Notes: a model not told the origin generated them from the sequence alone. A stretch of DNA of 64,000 nt from Antedon bifida (GCA_963402885.1 OY727099.1:24943001-25007000), one strand, 5' to 3'. Shown: positions 9,608-22,556, counted from the first letter of the stretch. Numbers and translations: made by a program.

Positions 9608-10914
9608 ACAGTTTACTTAAACTCGACAGTTACTCTTACCTTATAATATACAACAAAATTATTATTAAAAACACCTTGGTATTATTTAATCAACTGTATG
9701 ACTTACTCAATAATTAAAACTAAACTTAATATAATAACAGTAGATTATTTTAAACAGAAGTTTCTTGTCAGGCCATCAATTACTGACATACTGCCCTCTA
9801 TAGTTTCACTACAAGGAAAGTTTTGTGGAAATTCCAGACAAGACAGTAGGGACAGCAGCAAATCAATGGATATCTGTGTCTTTATTTGGAGTTAACTGTT
9901 AAAATAGCTGTAGTTTGCAAGGACAGAAAACAAATACAAAGAAATCACTACATATATTAAATTATTTCTTAGTATACCAAGACTGTTTTTAGTCAAAACA
10001 AATGCAGTTTTACCATAGCACATAGAGTAACCACAGCTGAGCTGAGCTGAGCTTGACTGATTTAAGTCCTTGTCTGTCCGGTGTTTCGCTTTTTTCTTTT
10101 TGGGGTTTCTCTTTTCACTTTATTATTTTTATTTCAAAAAAAAGTTTTTTTATATTGGTATATATGATTTTTCATTTGTCCCAACCATTGTTATTTTGTT
10201 TGTTACTGCAGGGAGTCTAGGCTTAAAAAAGTTTATTTGTTTGTAACAAAAAACTTATCTAGGCTTCCTTCTACACATGCTTTTTATTATGTAACATCTT
10301 GTATTTTTTTGTATGTAATGTGTAGAGAATTGTTTAATAAACGAAACGAAACCAGAGTTACAGTATAATCCACAATCCAAAACAATATTTTAAAAAAGTT
10401 CATTTACAATGTTGTCAAATCATCAAATACATTTGGTGGCAATGTACTTACTTGTTTACGAAACACTACTGTAAAATTGATATCCAATCCAATTGAATAA
10501 AAAATTACTTAAATTAAACTTGAAAACAATCAAATTTGTTTACACTACAGTATTTTAAAAACATTTTTAAAACCAGACTTTTCAAAAAACCAGATATTTT
10601 ATGCAAATTCAAGGATACAACTTAATATTAATTATTACAAATTACAATAATTAGTATGATTTACTTAATATTTAAAAATCATTGTTGGATCTAAATAATC
10701 GATTCCTTACACGACATACATTGTACAAACTCTTCTATTGTTGTACATAAGTTTCTCATTATTTTTCGATTTAAATTGTGCAGTTCCTTTATGTAACTAA
10801 ATATGATTATCATTAATATTTTTCTGACTTCATTTATTGAGTAATCCACCTATTCAGTGCTAAATACTAGTCTTACATTGTACAATCTCATTCGGAAAAC
10901 CAGATCAGATAAAT
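9608..10914. other. Non-coding sequence with a LINE-type tail
   Basis: From about 10050 to 10370 the sequence looks like the 3' end of a non-LTR retroposon: mixed body, TGTATGTAATGTGTAGAG, then AATAAACGAAACGAAACC. Nearby a GCTGA run (10036-10054) is a short simple repeat. No reverse transcriptase frame survives. A minus-strand donor-like AAG|GTAAGAGT at 9640 has no clear partner acceptor. Confidence 0.45.
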
Positions 10915-11010
10915 TTCATGTCCGCTTGTTTCGCGCCGCGTCGCGCGTTGTGTATTATTTCCGAGTCAACTCTTAACAGTGGCACTTTGATAATGATTAC
11001 AAGTCCCTGC
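10915..11010. promoter_or_regulatory. CpG-dense candidate regulatory island
   Basis: TTTCGCGCCGCGTCGCGCG at 10929-10947 is the densest CpG run seen in the window. It is followed by CACTTTGATAATGATTAC, which includes a TCF/LEF-type CTTTGAT. No open frame. Confidence 0.3.
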
Positions 11011-11274
11011 AAACGACTTCTTAATATACGATAGTTTCGATGGAATTTAAAAGCATCCATAGACGATAAAATTCAATACAAACTACATAGTTTCAATTAC
11101 ACTCATTTCATTTGCTTTCACCTGCTGCTGTGGATATTGTCGTGTGATTTTACATTTCCTAATCTAATGGGGTTTTTTTTCCGTTTCTTTATTTTTATTG
11201 TAGAATTGTTTTATTTCTATTATAAGTTAAACTGTTAATACTTCTTCCCTTACTTAATAAATAGCTAAAATACA

Positions 11275-11690
11275 ATGATTTTTTTCCTGATGCAAGCTGT
11301 GCAACACTGCACAAAAATGATAACAATAATGATGAAAATGATAACAATGATGATAACAATAATGATGGAAATGATAACAATGATGATAAAAACAATAATG
11401 ATAACAATAATAATGACAATGATGATGATAAGAATGGTAATAACAATGATGATGATGGTAATGACGATGATAAACAAAAATGTAATGACGATGATAACAA
11501 AAATGATGATGATGACAAAAATGATGATAACAATAATGATGATGATGAAAATAATAATGATGGTGATAACAACGATGATAAAAGTGATGAAAATAATAAT
11601 GATGATAACAATGTTGATGATAAAAGTGATGAAATAATGATGATGATGATAACAATGATGATGATGATAATGAAAATGTATACGTATATT
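11275..11690. repeat. GAT/AAT-rich simple repeat
   Basis: A long compound microsatellite built from GATGATAA, CAATAAT and AATGATGATG units. It is open in several frames, which explains the low-complexity Met/Ile/Thr-rich and His/Tyr/Ser-rich false ORFs on both strands. Confidence 0.9.
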
Positions 11691-12019
11691 AAAATATTTT
11701 TAAAATAAAATATAAAACTATGATTGAAAATACATAGTCAAATATCACAAAAATATGTAAATGTATTCAATAGAAATAAAAGACTTCCTTGAGACTGTCC
11801 TTAAAATCACTGAAATCTTTACAATAAAAATCACCTGTTGTTAACACAAGCAGAAAAATATAATAGCCAAGCCAAATGTCATAGGTCAAAGGTCAGTGCA
11901 AATGACTTAAATGAAGCCTAGAAGAAAGATAGGATGGTATACATTAACAATAGATTCAAATGATAAATTGTATCTCGAGAAGTAATGAGATTGTTGCTCT
12001 GTACTGAGTGAAATATTTA

Positions 12020-12140
12020 GATTTTAATATCGTTTTCACAGCATCCCTGCAGAACAATGATGACATTGTTCTCATCGTCTGCATGTAACATAAACACAAA
12101 CAATTACAATGTTTACGACAACGCAAACGTTTCCTAACGT
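12020..12140. promoter_or_regulatory. Candidate enhancer with inverted Sox sites
   Basis: Contains AACAAT at 12053-12058 and ATTGTT at 12065-12070, an inverted pair of Sox cores 6 bp apart, in a higher-complexity island with several CpGs and further ACAAT/ACAAAC motifs. No coding frame. Regulatory function is inference. Confidence 0.35.
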
Positions 12141-12239
12141 GACTAGTTTAGTATAGGAAACATCCAATTTAAAATAGTTCATCATACTATCAATGCAAAA
12201 TTTGAATATGTTATTTTGTAGTTTTAATCAAGTTAATCA

Positions 12240-12487
12240 CTTCCATAGAAAAAAAAAAAAATGTTTTCACTTATAAAATGACATAATAAATGGTAAAATT
12301 CAACCAAAAATCCATTGGCTGGCAGTCAATTTGACCATTTCTTGCTATAAAATTCCAGTTTTTCAGGTAAATAATTTTTTTTTCGATCTAATTTTTGGTC
12401 AAAGTGGATAATTATTATGTGAAATTAAAATGGCATATTCAACAAAAACATTTTAAATAATTATTTTTTCAGGGGAACAATACATCT
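12240..12487 (+). mobile_element. TTAA-type TIR element, right part
   Basis: Matches the interior of the element at 58981-59315 (CCATTG(T/G)CTG(A/G)CA, ATTAAAATGGCATAT) and ends GGGGAACAATACATCT followed by TTAA (12488-12491). The left terminus is not clear, so it may begin up to about 12165. Confidence 0.6.
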
Positions 12488-12499
12488 TTAAATAAATGA

Positions 12500-13320
12500 T
12501 ATGGGTACCCATGTGCCCAGTTCCCTCGTAAATAATCCCTGGATGCAATTACATGTTACAATTGCCACCACCAATCATAATGTAAGTTTAAGTAGAGGAC
12601 TACAAAACATTTTCGAATCAAAAACAAGAATCAAAACACAATTGAAATATACTATAAATTCAGAAACGATGAAAGAATTGTGCCGTTGAAAGAGGCGCAT
12701 TGTAAATTCTAAATTTAGATAGAACGTTTACTTGAATCAAATTTGGCATAACTAAAATTCAATCAACTACAAAGAATACCACAGGATATCATTGACATAT
12801 TGTAGTATCAATACAAATCAACGCTTTATTTCTATATATCAAAGAAAGTATAAGAAAGAAATATATTTTGATGGTAAATAAGGAAACATAAAGTGGCTGC
12901 CTACATTATATTTAATAAATCACGCTTATAAACTTTTCTGTTACTAAGAAAAAAGAAGTACTTAAAATAGATGCTACATTGCCAGAGCACAAACCCATTA
13001 AATAAAATGTTCCATAAAAAAATACAAAATGAAAGATAGAGAGTATAATTTTTCCCTCTAAAAAAAAAAACTAGTACATCTGATCAGATTTACCGACTTT
13101 AACGCATCCATTAACGTTATAAAAATTCAGATGAACCTAATATATCTGGATTGTAATGATATACTGGCCTTTGTCCTGGATTATATCCGTACGGAATTGT
13201 CTAATCACAAGGTAATATAGGATATCCTAACATACTCTTACTGCAAACAGGTCATCATTCGGAAAAATATTAGTTATGCATGCGTTTTTTAAAACATTTG
13301 ATTTTTTTCCTTGAGCATAT
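12500..13320. other. AT-rich sequence, nothing recognised
   Basis: No exon-like frame, no repeat with a second copy in the window and no clear motif cluster. Confidence 0.5.
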
Positions 13321-13329
13321 TTCAGTATG

Positions 13330-13610
13330 TATTCTGCGGTGCATTTCGGTATAATCAGGCTTTTGCTTATAAAGTGCAAGTTAGTCGTAAGCCAAACCAT
13401 CTCAATCCATCATTCCAAGATTGCCTGACCCCTCCTGGTTTTGTTACGCTGATTGCTATTCTATGTGCGCGACAATAACGACCCCTATTCCCGTTGGCTC
13501 GATATAGCCACATATAAATTGATGATACTAAATGCCGAGACTGACAACAAGGGTTAGCCCGTAGCAGTCTCAAAGTGGGTTGTGGAATACGATTTATTGA
13601 CCTAACTTTA
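13330..13610. promoter_or_regulatory. Higher-complexity island, possible regulatory element
   Basis: About 280 bp with clearly more G+C and CpG than the flanks. A 68-codon minus-strand frame (13367-13573, MRLLRANPCCQS) crosses it, but it is Arg/Cys/Trp-rich with no recognisable domain, so I read it as non-coding. ACAAT and ACAAC motifs are present. A palindromic CACGTG lies nearby at 13831-13836. Confidence 0.25.
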
Positions 13611-14960
13611 GCTCACGATTTACAGTAAGCTTTACGCTGCATCTCCTAGTGTTATTCACTTTAACTTACATAGCCCGACTGTATGAATAATTCAAAGAGG
13701 AAGGCTACAAATCATTTCAAACAGTTGAATTAAAACACTGCGCAGAACTACGACTAGAGACTACTAAATCCTTCTATCTCGCTAAATATATTCTAGAAAT
13801 TTAATTCCCACATCCACACCATATCAAGGTCACGTGGCCGGGTTAAATTTCTTTTGAGAGGTTTCTTTTAAATCACATTTAAACATACGCGTGCACACAT
13901 TATAAAACGACATGTGCAAATATCCGGTATTTCTCCTACATTTGAACATAAATTTCTACTAATTTTAAATAAATTGCCTAAAGTGACTAAAACAAGGTCT
14001 TATAAAAACATGTGTAACTTAAGCAGAGACGATAATGTAGATGCAGCACGATAGTCATAGAGTAGTTACATGCACTATATTCTGAACAAAATACAATCCT
14101 AGATTTTAAACAAAAATAATCATTTTAATGGAGAGAGAAAATAAGTTAAAGAAGGTAAAAAATTACATAGGATCAACAAATTCGTCTTATAAAGTTACAA
14201 TCTAAGCACTTACATAAAATAAAGTTAAGTAAACAAAATCATTATTCGATAAACACTATACATAATTAAATTTGAATTTTTTTTCAATGTATAAACTATT
14301 ATTATTTCTACTAATAATAATTTGTCGTATTAAGTAATTAAAATAATAAATCTTTGAATTCTTAAAAAGTCATGAAACAAAAAAGAAAAAACTTGTACTG
14401 AGGAAGTCAATAATTAGACTATTTTATATTACATTAAGTTTCAAATAGTAGAAAAAAAAACCAAATTATCACTTTAAAATGTTATCAAAAATAATTATAA
14501 CTTTTTAAATAAAAGAATAAATATACATTTTACATATGGCTATCAAAATATATTTTAAAAAATTAAATAAAAGAACAAATGTATTTCCTACCTAGTATTA
14601 AAGCTAGATTAAAAGTTGAAAACGTAAAGTTTCCTCTCGCCGCTGTTCTTGGTGTATATTCCACGAGAAAAGTCGTGCAACAGTGACATGTTATCAAACA
14701 AACACGCACACAAAAACCATTTTAATTTGAAATATATCTACACCTTAAATTTAAACGCTGCGATGTTGTTGTGTAATTTATAGTATATAAGTGAATGGCC
14801 CAAGGTAAGGAAGTACCACAAATAGTCGGTCCATACGAGAAGCCAATGTCAAAGTCTGTAATCGAATAGAATTATACTTGACAACTCTTGATTTTTTTCT
14901 ATTTGCTTCCACATTATTTTTACCTATTAACATCGAGTCGTAGAAAATAATTGAAAGTGT
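13611..14960. other. AT-rich intergenic sequence
   Basis: No gene recognised. Apart from CACGTG at 13831-13836 there is nothing distinctive. Confidence 0.5.
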
Positions 14961-14965
14961 CATCA

Positions 14966-15150
14966 ACAAGCATGTTAAGCACGTACTTAATGAGCCTTGA
15001 ACGCAGCACACCGCCCTCATGAGTTTGGGTTTTGACAAGATCAATGATGTCACAGTCTACAAGCATGTTAAGCACGTACTTAATGAGCCTTGAACGCAGC
15101 ACACCGCCCTCATGAGTTTGGTTTTGACAAGATCAATGATGTCACAGTCT
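14966..15150 (-). repeat. 93-bp tandem duplication with a 31-codon open period
   Basis: Copies at 14966-15058 (93 bp) and 15059-15150 (92 bp) are almost identical, differing mainly by one missing base. On the minus strand copy 1 is an open 31-codon unit that contains VLRSRLIKYVLNMLVD. The missing base breaks the frame in copy 2. The peptide looks more protein-like than average here, but no family is recognised. It could be a duplicated exon relic or chance. Confidence 0.75.
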
Positions 15151-15159
15151 GTCGGAAAT

Positions 15160-16700
15160 GTTACATAAATGATTGTAAGTATTCCTTCTAGACTTGATAT
15201 CATCCTTCAGTGTAACACATTTTCCTCATGTTCATCAGTTAAACCTTACTACAGAGTACCAGAGTACCTAGATACAGAATATCTACTAAGTACATTGCAC
15301 TACAAAGATACCATTGTGTTTCCTTGTATGTGTTTAATAATCTTTTGCTTCTCCCCATATTTTACACACATAACTTTGGAGTGGAGACAAAGTTTGAGTT
15401 ACTGTGAGAATGAATCTTAATATACTGTAATAGCGGATTGTTCTAGTGTATCTTGTCAAATGTTTATAATAACAGTATTACAGCCAAATTCATGGACCTT
15501 TCCTGAGATACTGATCAAAAGCTAAGCTTAGGGTGCATAGTGACAACTAAACAAGGTTGTTTTACTTTATATGGCCTGATTGAATGGCTTAAGATGGTAT
15601 TTAGAAGGCATACCAAGTATCTAAGCCTATGTCCATATAAGCAGCTACCTTTCCATAAAAGCTAAATAATACCCCGTAGTATAGTAAGTACCATGTTTCA
15701 AACCTGACATATTTTATTTGATATTGAATACAGAAATTATTTTATGTATTCCTCCATGGCAGACATGCAACTATGCAGCTATTGAGTCTAAAAGTCATTT
15801 TGCACATGTTCATATGTTTCTGAGTGACATTACATTTAAAAGGGAAAAATGAAAAGCTTCACAATCAAATTATTTATATATTCTTCCATATTTCTGTTCT
15901 TGATCTTTTATATCCCAAAAAGAAATGATGATGTTAGTGTATTTGAATGCTCTCACTTGAGAATGTGGTTTACAGACTTTACCATTATTTTGATAGGTAA
16001 GTTCAATTAAATGTCTATCTTATAAGTAAATCTAACTTGAGGAGAATAGGCTATTGTTCAGTTTATCCACGTAAGCTTGGTGCAAGATACACACACTCAA
16101 AAGCTAGTAATGCGATATCAGCATTGTACTTTAGTAAAAGCAGCACACAGGGCAAAGTTAGTTAGGGTTTTAATACATAACATGGGTTTGATATTATGTT
16201 AGGAGGCATTCATTTGTTTGTTTAAATATTCTTGAACGCTAGTATCATAATTACCGGAGAACATGTGTTGTGTACTCAGCAATTGTGAGGCATTAAGCAT
16301 AATAAGGAGTACAATACAGTGTATAAAATTACCTGCGAGTCTTGAGTATTTGCATTTAAATTCCTTGATAGAACGCCAATTATTATTCTTTTCAATTCAT
16401 TTTTTATCAATAAGAAAAACTAATCATTCTATTCGGAATTCCAATAATAAAATGAATATTATGTTTCTCAAACATTGCATTTATATATTTCTCTCAATCA
16501 AGTAAAATTGAATTCTTTCTACAACAAGTTAAATATGGACAACACTTTCTACAAAACTAGAACACCTAGGAATTCTCTGAAACACGCCTTTAAAATATCA
16601 CTTCCGTGAACGAGATGTATAACTTCCACAAAAAACTACGGTTCCTAGCAAACTTCTCTGTATACTGTATAACATGACAACCATATAAGTACTACAAACT
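15160..16700. other. Non-coding intergenic sequence
   Basis: Mixed AT-rich sequence without splice-bounded frames. The short plus-strand frames at 15169-15420 and 16263-16505 have no domain-like content and are treated as chance. Confidence 0.5.
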
Positions 16701-16860
16701 AAAGCTCTGTCCACACTATCAAACTTTATGCGACAAAAAAATGTGATGTGCCCATACATGGACATGATGATATATCACTACCATATTTGGGCATATCACT
16801 ACCATATTTGGACACATCACACTTTTTTTGTCAAACTAGTTTGATAGTGTAGACAGAGTT
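16701..16860 (-). mobile_element. CArG-MITE copy 4
   Basis: Complete copy starting AAAGCTCTGTCCACACTATC. Two perfect CArG sites 21 bp apart, at 16781-16790 and 16802-16811 (both CCATATTTGG). This is the two-unit state from which a longer 21-bp array could grow. Confidence 0.88.
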
Positions 16861-18780
16861 GAATTGTTGCAACTTATAATCAATATATAATAATCAATAA
16901 TTCTTTCACCAGTGTGGTAACATTTGCATCATTTCTTTCACCATCCAACCAGGGAGATGATCTCCCTCATCCAACACACCCAAAATCTACCTTCTTTATA
17001 CAAACTGTAACACAAAACTTTCTATTTATAGAGCCTAAGCCTGTAACACTGTAAAATACTATACATGAGTAATATCATCAATTTAAACTAGTTTTATATG
17101 AAATTTCCAAATATAGGCATCTAAAAACTATTTTCTGACCTGATCTACTCACTTCACTTAACTTATCTGGGTGTGGTCAAAATAAAAATCCATGTTTAAA
17201 ATGTCTTGTCCACTACTGAACATACCTCCTGAATATAAACTATTTCCTCGAACCATGTTCATCACATTATTTTAGCATTAACCTTGATAGAATTACTAGT
17301 AGTAAGTGCTGGAATTTATCTGAACAAAAACACTTTTATCCAAATCTAATTGATTTACAATGCAAGTTAAACAACCACAACAGGGGAGTAGCAGCTTATG
17401 CAATAATCATCAACAAATGTATTATCTTTGTAACAATTTTCATTGGATTCTTCCTCAACATTTTTCAAGCGACCACATTTTGAGTAAAATATCATGCTGA
17501 CTAACATTAACAAATATAGAAGGAAACACACCCAATTGATCTCATAACCTCAAACCATTCAATTACACTTTTAATAACTTTAGGATAAACTATTATTTAA
17601 TATTTACTTATTTCATACTGATTTTTATTGCTTCATATGATACAACAAGATCTAAGAATTATATTATTTCTTATTGATTTTCAATTTAAAAAACCTTTTC
17701 CAATCCGATTTACGAGACATTTTAACGTTTAATCCAAAAACAAAGAATTAAATTTAACAATATTGGCACATACAGAAAAAATGATTATAAAAAATAAATG
17801 TGTTAAAAATTGCATAAAATTAGCATCATTCATTGGTTGCAATAAATAAGTGATGTCAGAGATATTGTGAAAGGGCGAGGAAAAAGTAACAACACTCATC
17901 GGGACGGGATTTAAGATAAAATTTATGGACATTAAAAAGTAGAAAAATGTGACTTGGCTTAACGTATTTAATTTTTGCCTTTTTACTGTCATGAAAAATA
18001 CAAACCAAGCCATGAATCACAAAATGGAAGTACAAATCGTAATTTTTAAATCTGCCGTCGGCTACGACCTGAATACCCGTCTCTATGTGATAGTGAAGAG
18101 GCGTTTCCATATTCCATTAAAAGCAAACGCAATTCAATACGAGACAAACGTAAAATATATCTCGAAATTGTTAAGATCTTAAGATATTCGTGCAATTTCA
18201 AAACAATTCTTCGGTAATAGAAACAAATTTAATGCGCTAATACAAAAATTCTATTACTGTTTATTTTAAATTATGATACGTCAAATAACGCGGCACTAAA
18301 GGGAACGAACAATCACAAAATAATTCATAATTACACATTCCTGTAATTAGTCTGCGAACCGAATGGGGACGGTTTTTACCCATCAGCCTCCGGCTTTAAC
18401 ATCTTTTTGACATAACATTCTAACTAAAAATTCAAAGATAAATTTAATTTGTAAATATTTTAGATTATTGTCAATAATTCATTTTGTCAAAATTAATGTG
18501 ATGTCTTTAAATTATGACTGAAATAAAAAATATCCTAATTTAAAAAAATAATATTTTATGAAAAAATATTAAATTTGGTAGATGAAGGCAGGCCTACATA
18601 ATAATAATTCAGGTATATGAGATTTTAACAGGATGAGTACAAGACTATAAACCTCACCTTTGACCTATCAAGAAAAACAATTTGTTTATTATATTTGGGT
18701 TAATAATAGAATTATTAAAAGTTATGAAACAAATCAATTTAATTTAATTTTACTGTTATTTCAGTATTTATACTAAAAAT
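16861..18780. other. AT-rich intergenic sequence with one candidate island
   Basis: No gene. About 18300-18420 is a richer segment (TAATTAGTCTGCGAACCG, CATCAGCCTCCGGC) that may be regulatory. Overlapping short frames at 17729-18182 on both strands look like chance. Confidence 0.45.
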
Positions 18781-18784
18781 ATAC

Positions 18785-18920
18785 TATATATGACCAGGTA
18801 TAATCCCATGCTGTGGAGTATAGTCCCATGCCCTAATTTAGACTACCTGTAAGTTCAGACAATTCGAGTATAATCCCACCCCCTAATTTTCACAACATTT
18901 CATACCTAGGCCCATGGTAC
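18785..18920. repeat. TATAATCCCATGC-type dispersed repeat, copy 1
   Basis: Reads ATATATGACCAGG then TATAATCCCATGC, and later GTATAATCCCACCCCCTAA. Related copies are at 22114-22185 and 39304-39430. Family unknown; non-coding. Confidence 0.6.
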
Positions 18921-19000
18921 TACTATATTCGGTCATATGTATTATGTTAAAACAAAATGTAGTGTAGTATTCTTTAAAAAAATGTGAACCAAATATTTTA

Positions 19001-19317
19001 AAAGCTCTGTCTACACTATCACACTTTATGTGACAAAAGATATCATATAATATCACTATCATATTTGGGCATACAACTACCATATTCGGGCATACAACTA
19101 CCATATTCGGGCATACAACTACCATATTTGGGCATACAACTACCATATTTGGGCATACAACTACCATATTTGGGCATACAACTACCATATTTGGGCATAC
19201 AACTACCATATTTGGGCATACAACTACCATATTCGGGCATACAACTACCATATTTGGGCATACAACTACCATATTTGGGCATACAACTACCATATTTGAT
19301 AGTATAGACAGAGCTTT
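19001..19317 (-). mobile_element. CArG-MITE copy 5 with internal 21-bp array
   Basis: Ends are typical of the family (AAAGCTCTGTCTACACTATC at left, ATAGTATAGACAGAGCTTT at right), but the interior has expanded into 12 tandem 21-bp units from 19059 to about 19310. CArG cores recur every 21 bp at 19059, 19080, 19101, 19122, 19143, 19164, 19185, 19206, 19227, 19248, 19269 and 19290. Seven are perfect CCATATTTGG, three are CCATATTCGG, and the two edge units are degenerate. Because 21 bp is seven codons and lacks stops in several frames, it creates false repetitive ORFs on both strands. Confidence 0.93.
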
Positions 19318-19544
19318 AGAATTGAAATAAACATAGGTTGATAATTAAAATGACATTTTTGAGATTTTAATATGAACACAACTATTATAAGACATTAAAA
19401 AAATAACTTAATAATGTTAATGACGATTATTTGCTTTGAATTGATACTAAACTACTAGTAGTACTTCAGTATGGTACAAAATAATATCAATAATAATAAT
19501 AATGATGATATGATATTATTACAATGACGATAGTTATTGTCTTG

Positions 19545-19830
19545 TCACGATGCCGACAAGGGCTCTGTGTTAAACACTCATCCTGCGATTGTCATCGATG
19601 AGATGATGTTGACAACAACCGTGATAATTATACACCTGCGAAGTATCGTACATTATGAATATTTGTGCACACATGGGGGGCGATATTACTGTCTCACACA
19701 TGATTGATTTTTCCTCCGCGCGTGGGAGAAGTAAAGAACTGCCATGTACATAATTGTAATAATAATTAATGGGTGGAAACGGATGTCAACAATCGGATCA
19801 ATTGTTCTCGTGAATACAATGCAAGGCTGT
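19545..19830. promoter_or_regulatory. Candidate enhancer with 7-bp-spaced inverted Sox pair
   Basis: The longest high-complexity non-coding block in the desert. It contains AACAAT at 19788-19793 and ATTGTT at 19801-19806, exactly inverted with a 7-bp gap, plus ATTAAT, ATCGAT, TGATTGAT and many CpGs. No open frame. SoxD and SoxE proteins are known to act on paired Sox sites; enhancer function here is inference. Confidence 0.45.
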
Positions 19831-22110
19831 CAGTAACGCGAGATGCACACATAAAAGAACTATTGTTATACTGAATATAATGACAAAAATCTGTAGTGAA
19901 TTTAATCTACATTGAAGTAGTAGTTAGTAGTAGTGAATATATTGCAGAATGTTAAATATGGACGATGGACAATAGAATATTTTAATGAATTCTTATTTAA
20001 ACAGTCTATAGAGAATTATTATTAGTACAGATACCGTAGGTATAAAATTGGTTGTATAAAATCTGTGTTTGAAATCTGGATGTGAAGAAGCATTAAAACA
20101 AATACTCAGTTAATAATAATAAAATATTTTAAATAAATAAAATTAATTTAAAAATGTTTAAGACTATGAAGAAACTATTGTGAGGATATTTAAGGATTGA
20201 TTTTGATGATAATTATAGAACATTACAAAATATTTCTTTAAATGTTATAAATAATATCACAAGAGTAATAAATAATAAAATTATTAATATTAATGTGTGA
20301 ATTGAATAGGAATGTTAACATATAAAATAAATGATCTTGACATGACCCTGACTGATTTTTTAAAATATTATATTATATAAACAAACTATACCTATGTAAT
20401 ATTTAAATAGTCAAAATATATGTTAATTTATTTAAATTTACAGGTGAATGGGTCTTCCCACTGAGATACTCTAATCATTTACTTTAAACTAAATACTAAA
20501 CATGCTTTTGATCTACTATCACTGCAGGCAACTTCAGTCAGTCTGTCTGTTGGTCTATAACACTATCAAAATGATTATAATATCAACAATGACTAACCTA
20601 TTATGATCTATGAGATCAAAACTGCCAGTATAAAAATCACTCAAGAATAAAATTGTGTAAAATCCAAAGTGCAAGAGAGCATTGCCGAGTGTGGTCCTGT
20701 ACAGGACATCTTAACAATAAATAACGGCAAGTATTCGCTGCGATCCCAATCAAACTCCCAAGGTGGAAGTTCATAGGATAGAGAAGACAATGGCTCACTT
20801 AAGATCAACTTCCTATGAATAACAAAAGAACTACAACCATTGTTCCTCCTTGCAATATGCATTAAGTCATAGGAAAAGATTCATAAAGTTTTATGATCAG
20901 AAGCTGGTAAAATTGCTGGGGCTGTTTGCCCAACAAAGACACATAATAATTACTGGAAGAAACAACAAAAGACACTTTTAAAGACCTCAGGCAAAAGAAT
21001 ATTGTTTTATACTTGTGGATATATTTATATTACTGTACCATATTGCATTGTTTAAAGCGAGGTTGCATTGTTAAAAACAAAAGATAAAAAATAATAAACA
21101 TTTATATATATATTAAAACAATATAGCTCAGCACGACAGTGTATACAGATACTTTTATTATCTGTACAAGAAGAAATGAGGAAGAAATAGAACTTTAAAA
21201 GAACTCAATAAAACTTTTTTTAACAATTTTTCTCTTTCACTTTTAAATACAGCAAGTATACAGAATATATTGTAAAATGAGAATTGTTTTTTCAATAATT
21301 TCCATTTATTGTTTTTTCTTTTTGTAACTAAAGCATACAGTACTAATATTTAAAAATTTATAAGCATTTTTCTTTTTATTTTCTTTTTTTACATCTTGTT
21401 AAACCATATTATAGATACAGTATACTGTACATTATTTTAAAATTGATAATCTTTTTTTTTTCACTTTCCTTTTATTTTACATCTTGTAAAACCTCCATCA
21501 CGCAGTACTATAGACATTATTGTAAAATTTATAATGATGTTTAATTATTTATATATCGATATTTAATAATTCTGCGCATGAAAAAATTATGATTACGTTT
21601 GTGCATAAAAAAAAGGATATATAACGGTAATAATTAATGAATTTTCAACTTTATTAAAAATGATACAAATATAAGAAAATATTGAATTTATATGTGTACA
21701 TTTATTCAAGCATTCATTTACTTTCTTTTTTCTTTCATTCATTATTCAAAAGAAGAAAATTTACATATATTGTCTTTACGTCAACTGATTCGTACAAATA
21801 CTATTTTAAATCCGACGCATATATGATTTGTGATATTTATGAATTGCACAAAAGCTGTATGAATTATGTTACCGATATATCTATCTGTTTAGCTATTTAA
21901 AAATCATTGCAACACAGAAATGTTTAGTATAATCGCTAATTGAATGTAGAACTAAACACATGGGTTATAAAAAGCATGTGAAGAAAGTCATGTTTAAAAA
22001 TGTTGAATTGTACGATATTTTGGTAAATAAAAAGGTCTGAAATCGATAGATGACTATTTATGGTAATAATTATGGTATCATAGTGGTTATAAGCTCTGTT
22101 TGCTTTAAAT
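19831..22110. other. AT-rich intergenic sequence
   Basis: No gene or clear repeat. Contains several poly-T and AT-rich runs. A minus-strand 73-codon frame at 20641-20862 has no recognised domain or splice context. Confidence 0.5.
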
Positions 22111-22113
22111 TAC

Positions 22114-22185
22114 CATATATGACCAAGTATAATCCCATGCTCAAGTATAATAATTCCACCCCCTAATTTAGGCTTAAATACAACC
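22114..22185. repeat. TATAATCCCATGC-type dispersed repeat, copy 2
   Basis: ATATATGACCAAG, TATAATCCCATGC and CCACCCCCTAATTT match the copy at 18785. Confidence 0.6.
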
Positions 22186-22309
22186 ACACAATTTTGGTAA
22201 ACTCCATTGTTAATACTAACAGAGTATACTCACACCTCCTGATTATCTCCAAATTAGGCCCCATTGGACTGTTCTTACAAGTCAAATATTGGTAAACATC
22301 AATGAAAAT

Positions 22310-22418
22310 AATCATGATGATATGAAAAAGAATGTTGATGATGATGATGATGAAAACAAAGATGATTTCAATGATGATGATGACGATGACGATGACGATG
22401 ATTTCAATGATGATTTCA

Positions 22419-22482
<64 letters not shown>

Positions 22483-22556
22483 CAATGATGATGATGATAA
22501 AAATGATGATGATAATGATGATGATGTTAATGACGCTGCTACTGCTGATGATAATT
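22310..22556. repeat. (GAT)n microsatellite
   Basis: An almost pure GAT/GAC trinucleotide run. The poly-Asp and poly-Met frames across it are products of the repeat. It has an ATG-started poly-Asp frame but no flanking exon signals. Confidence 0.92.

Noticed and set aside
9640..9720. Minus-strand exon ending at AAG|GTAAGAGT (9640)
   Set aside because: The donor is strong, but no pyrimidine-rich acceptor is found upstream and the sequence is plain AT-rich DNA.
11195..11655. Long His/Tyr-, Ser/Leu- and Met/Ile-rich frames
   Set aside because: Products of the GAT/AAT simple repeat at 11275-11690.
18883..19307. Repetitive frames (MVVVCPN, MPKYGSC and IQLPYLG heptads) on both strands
   Set aside because: They are translations of the 21-bp MITE array, whose period is a multiple of three without stops. 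No exon context or codon bias.
19059..19310. CRISPR-like array
   Set aside because: Repeats are directly adjacent 21-bp units without unique spacers, inside a eukaryotic MITE. The same holds for the 17-bp and 99-bp arrays.
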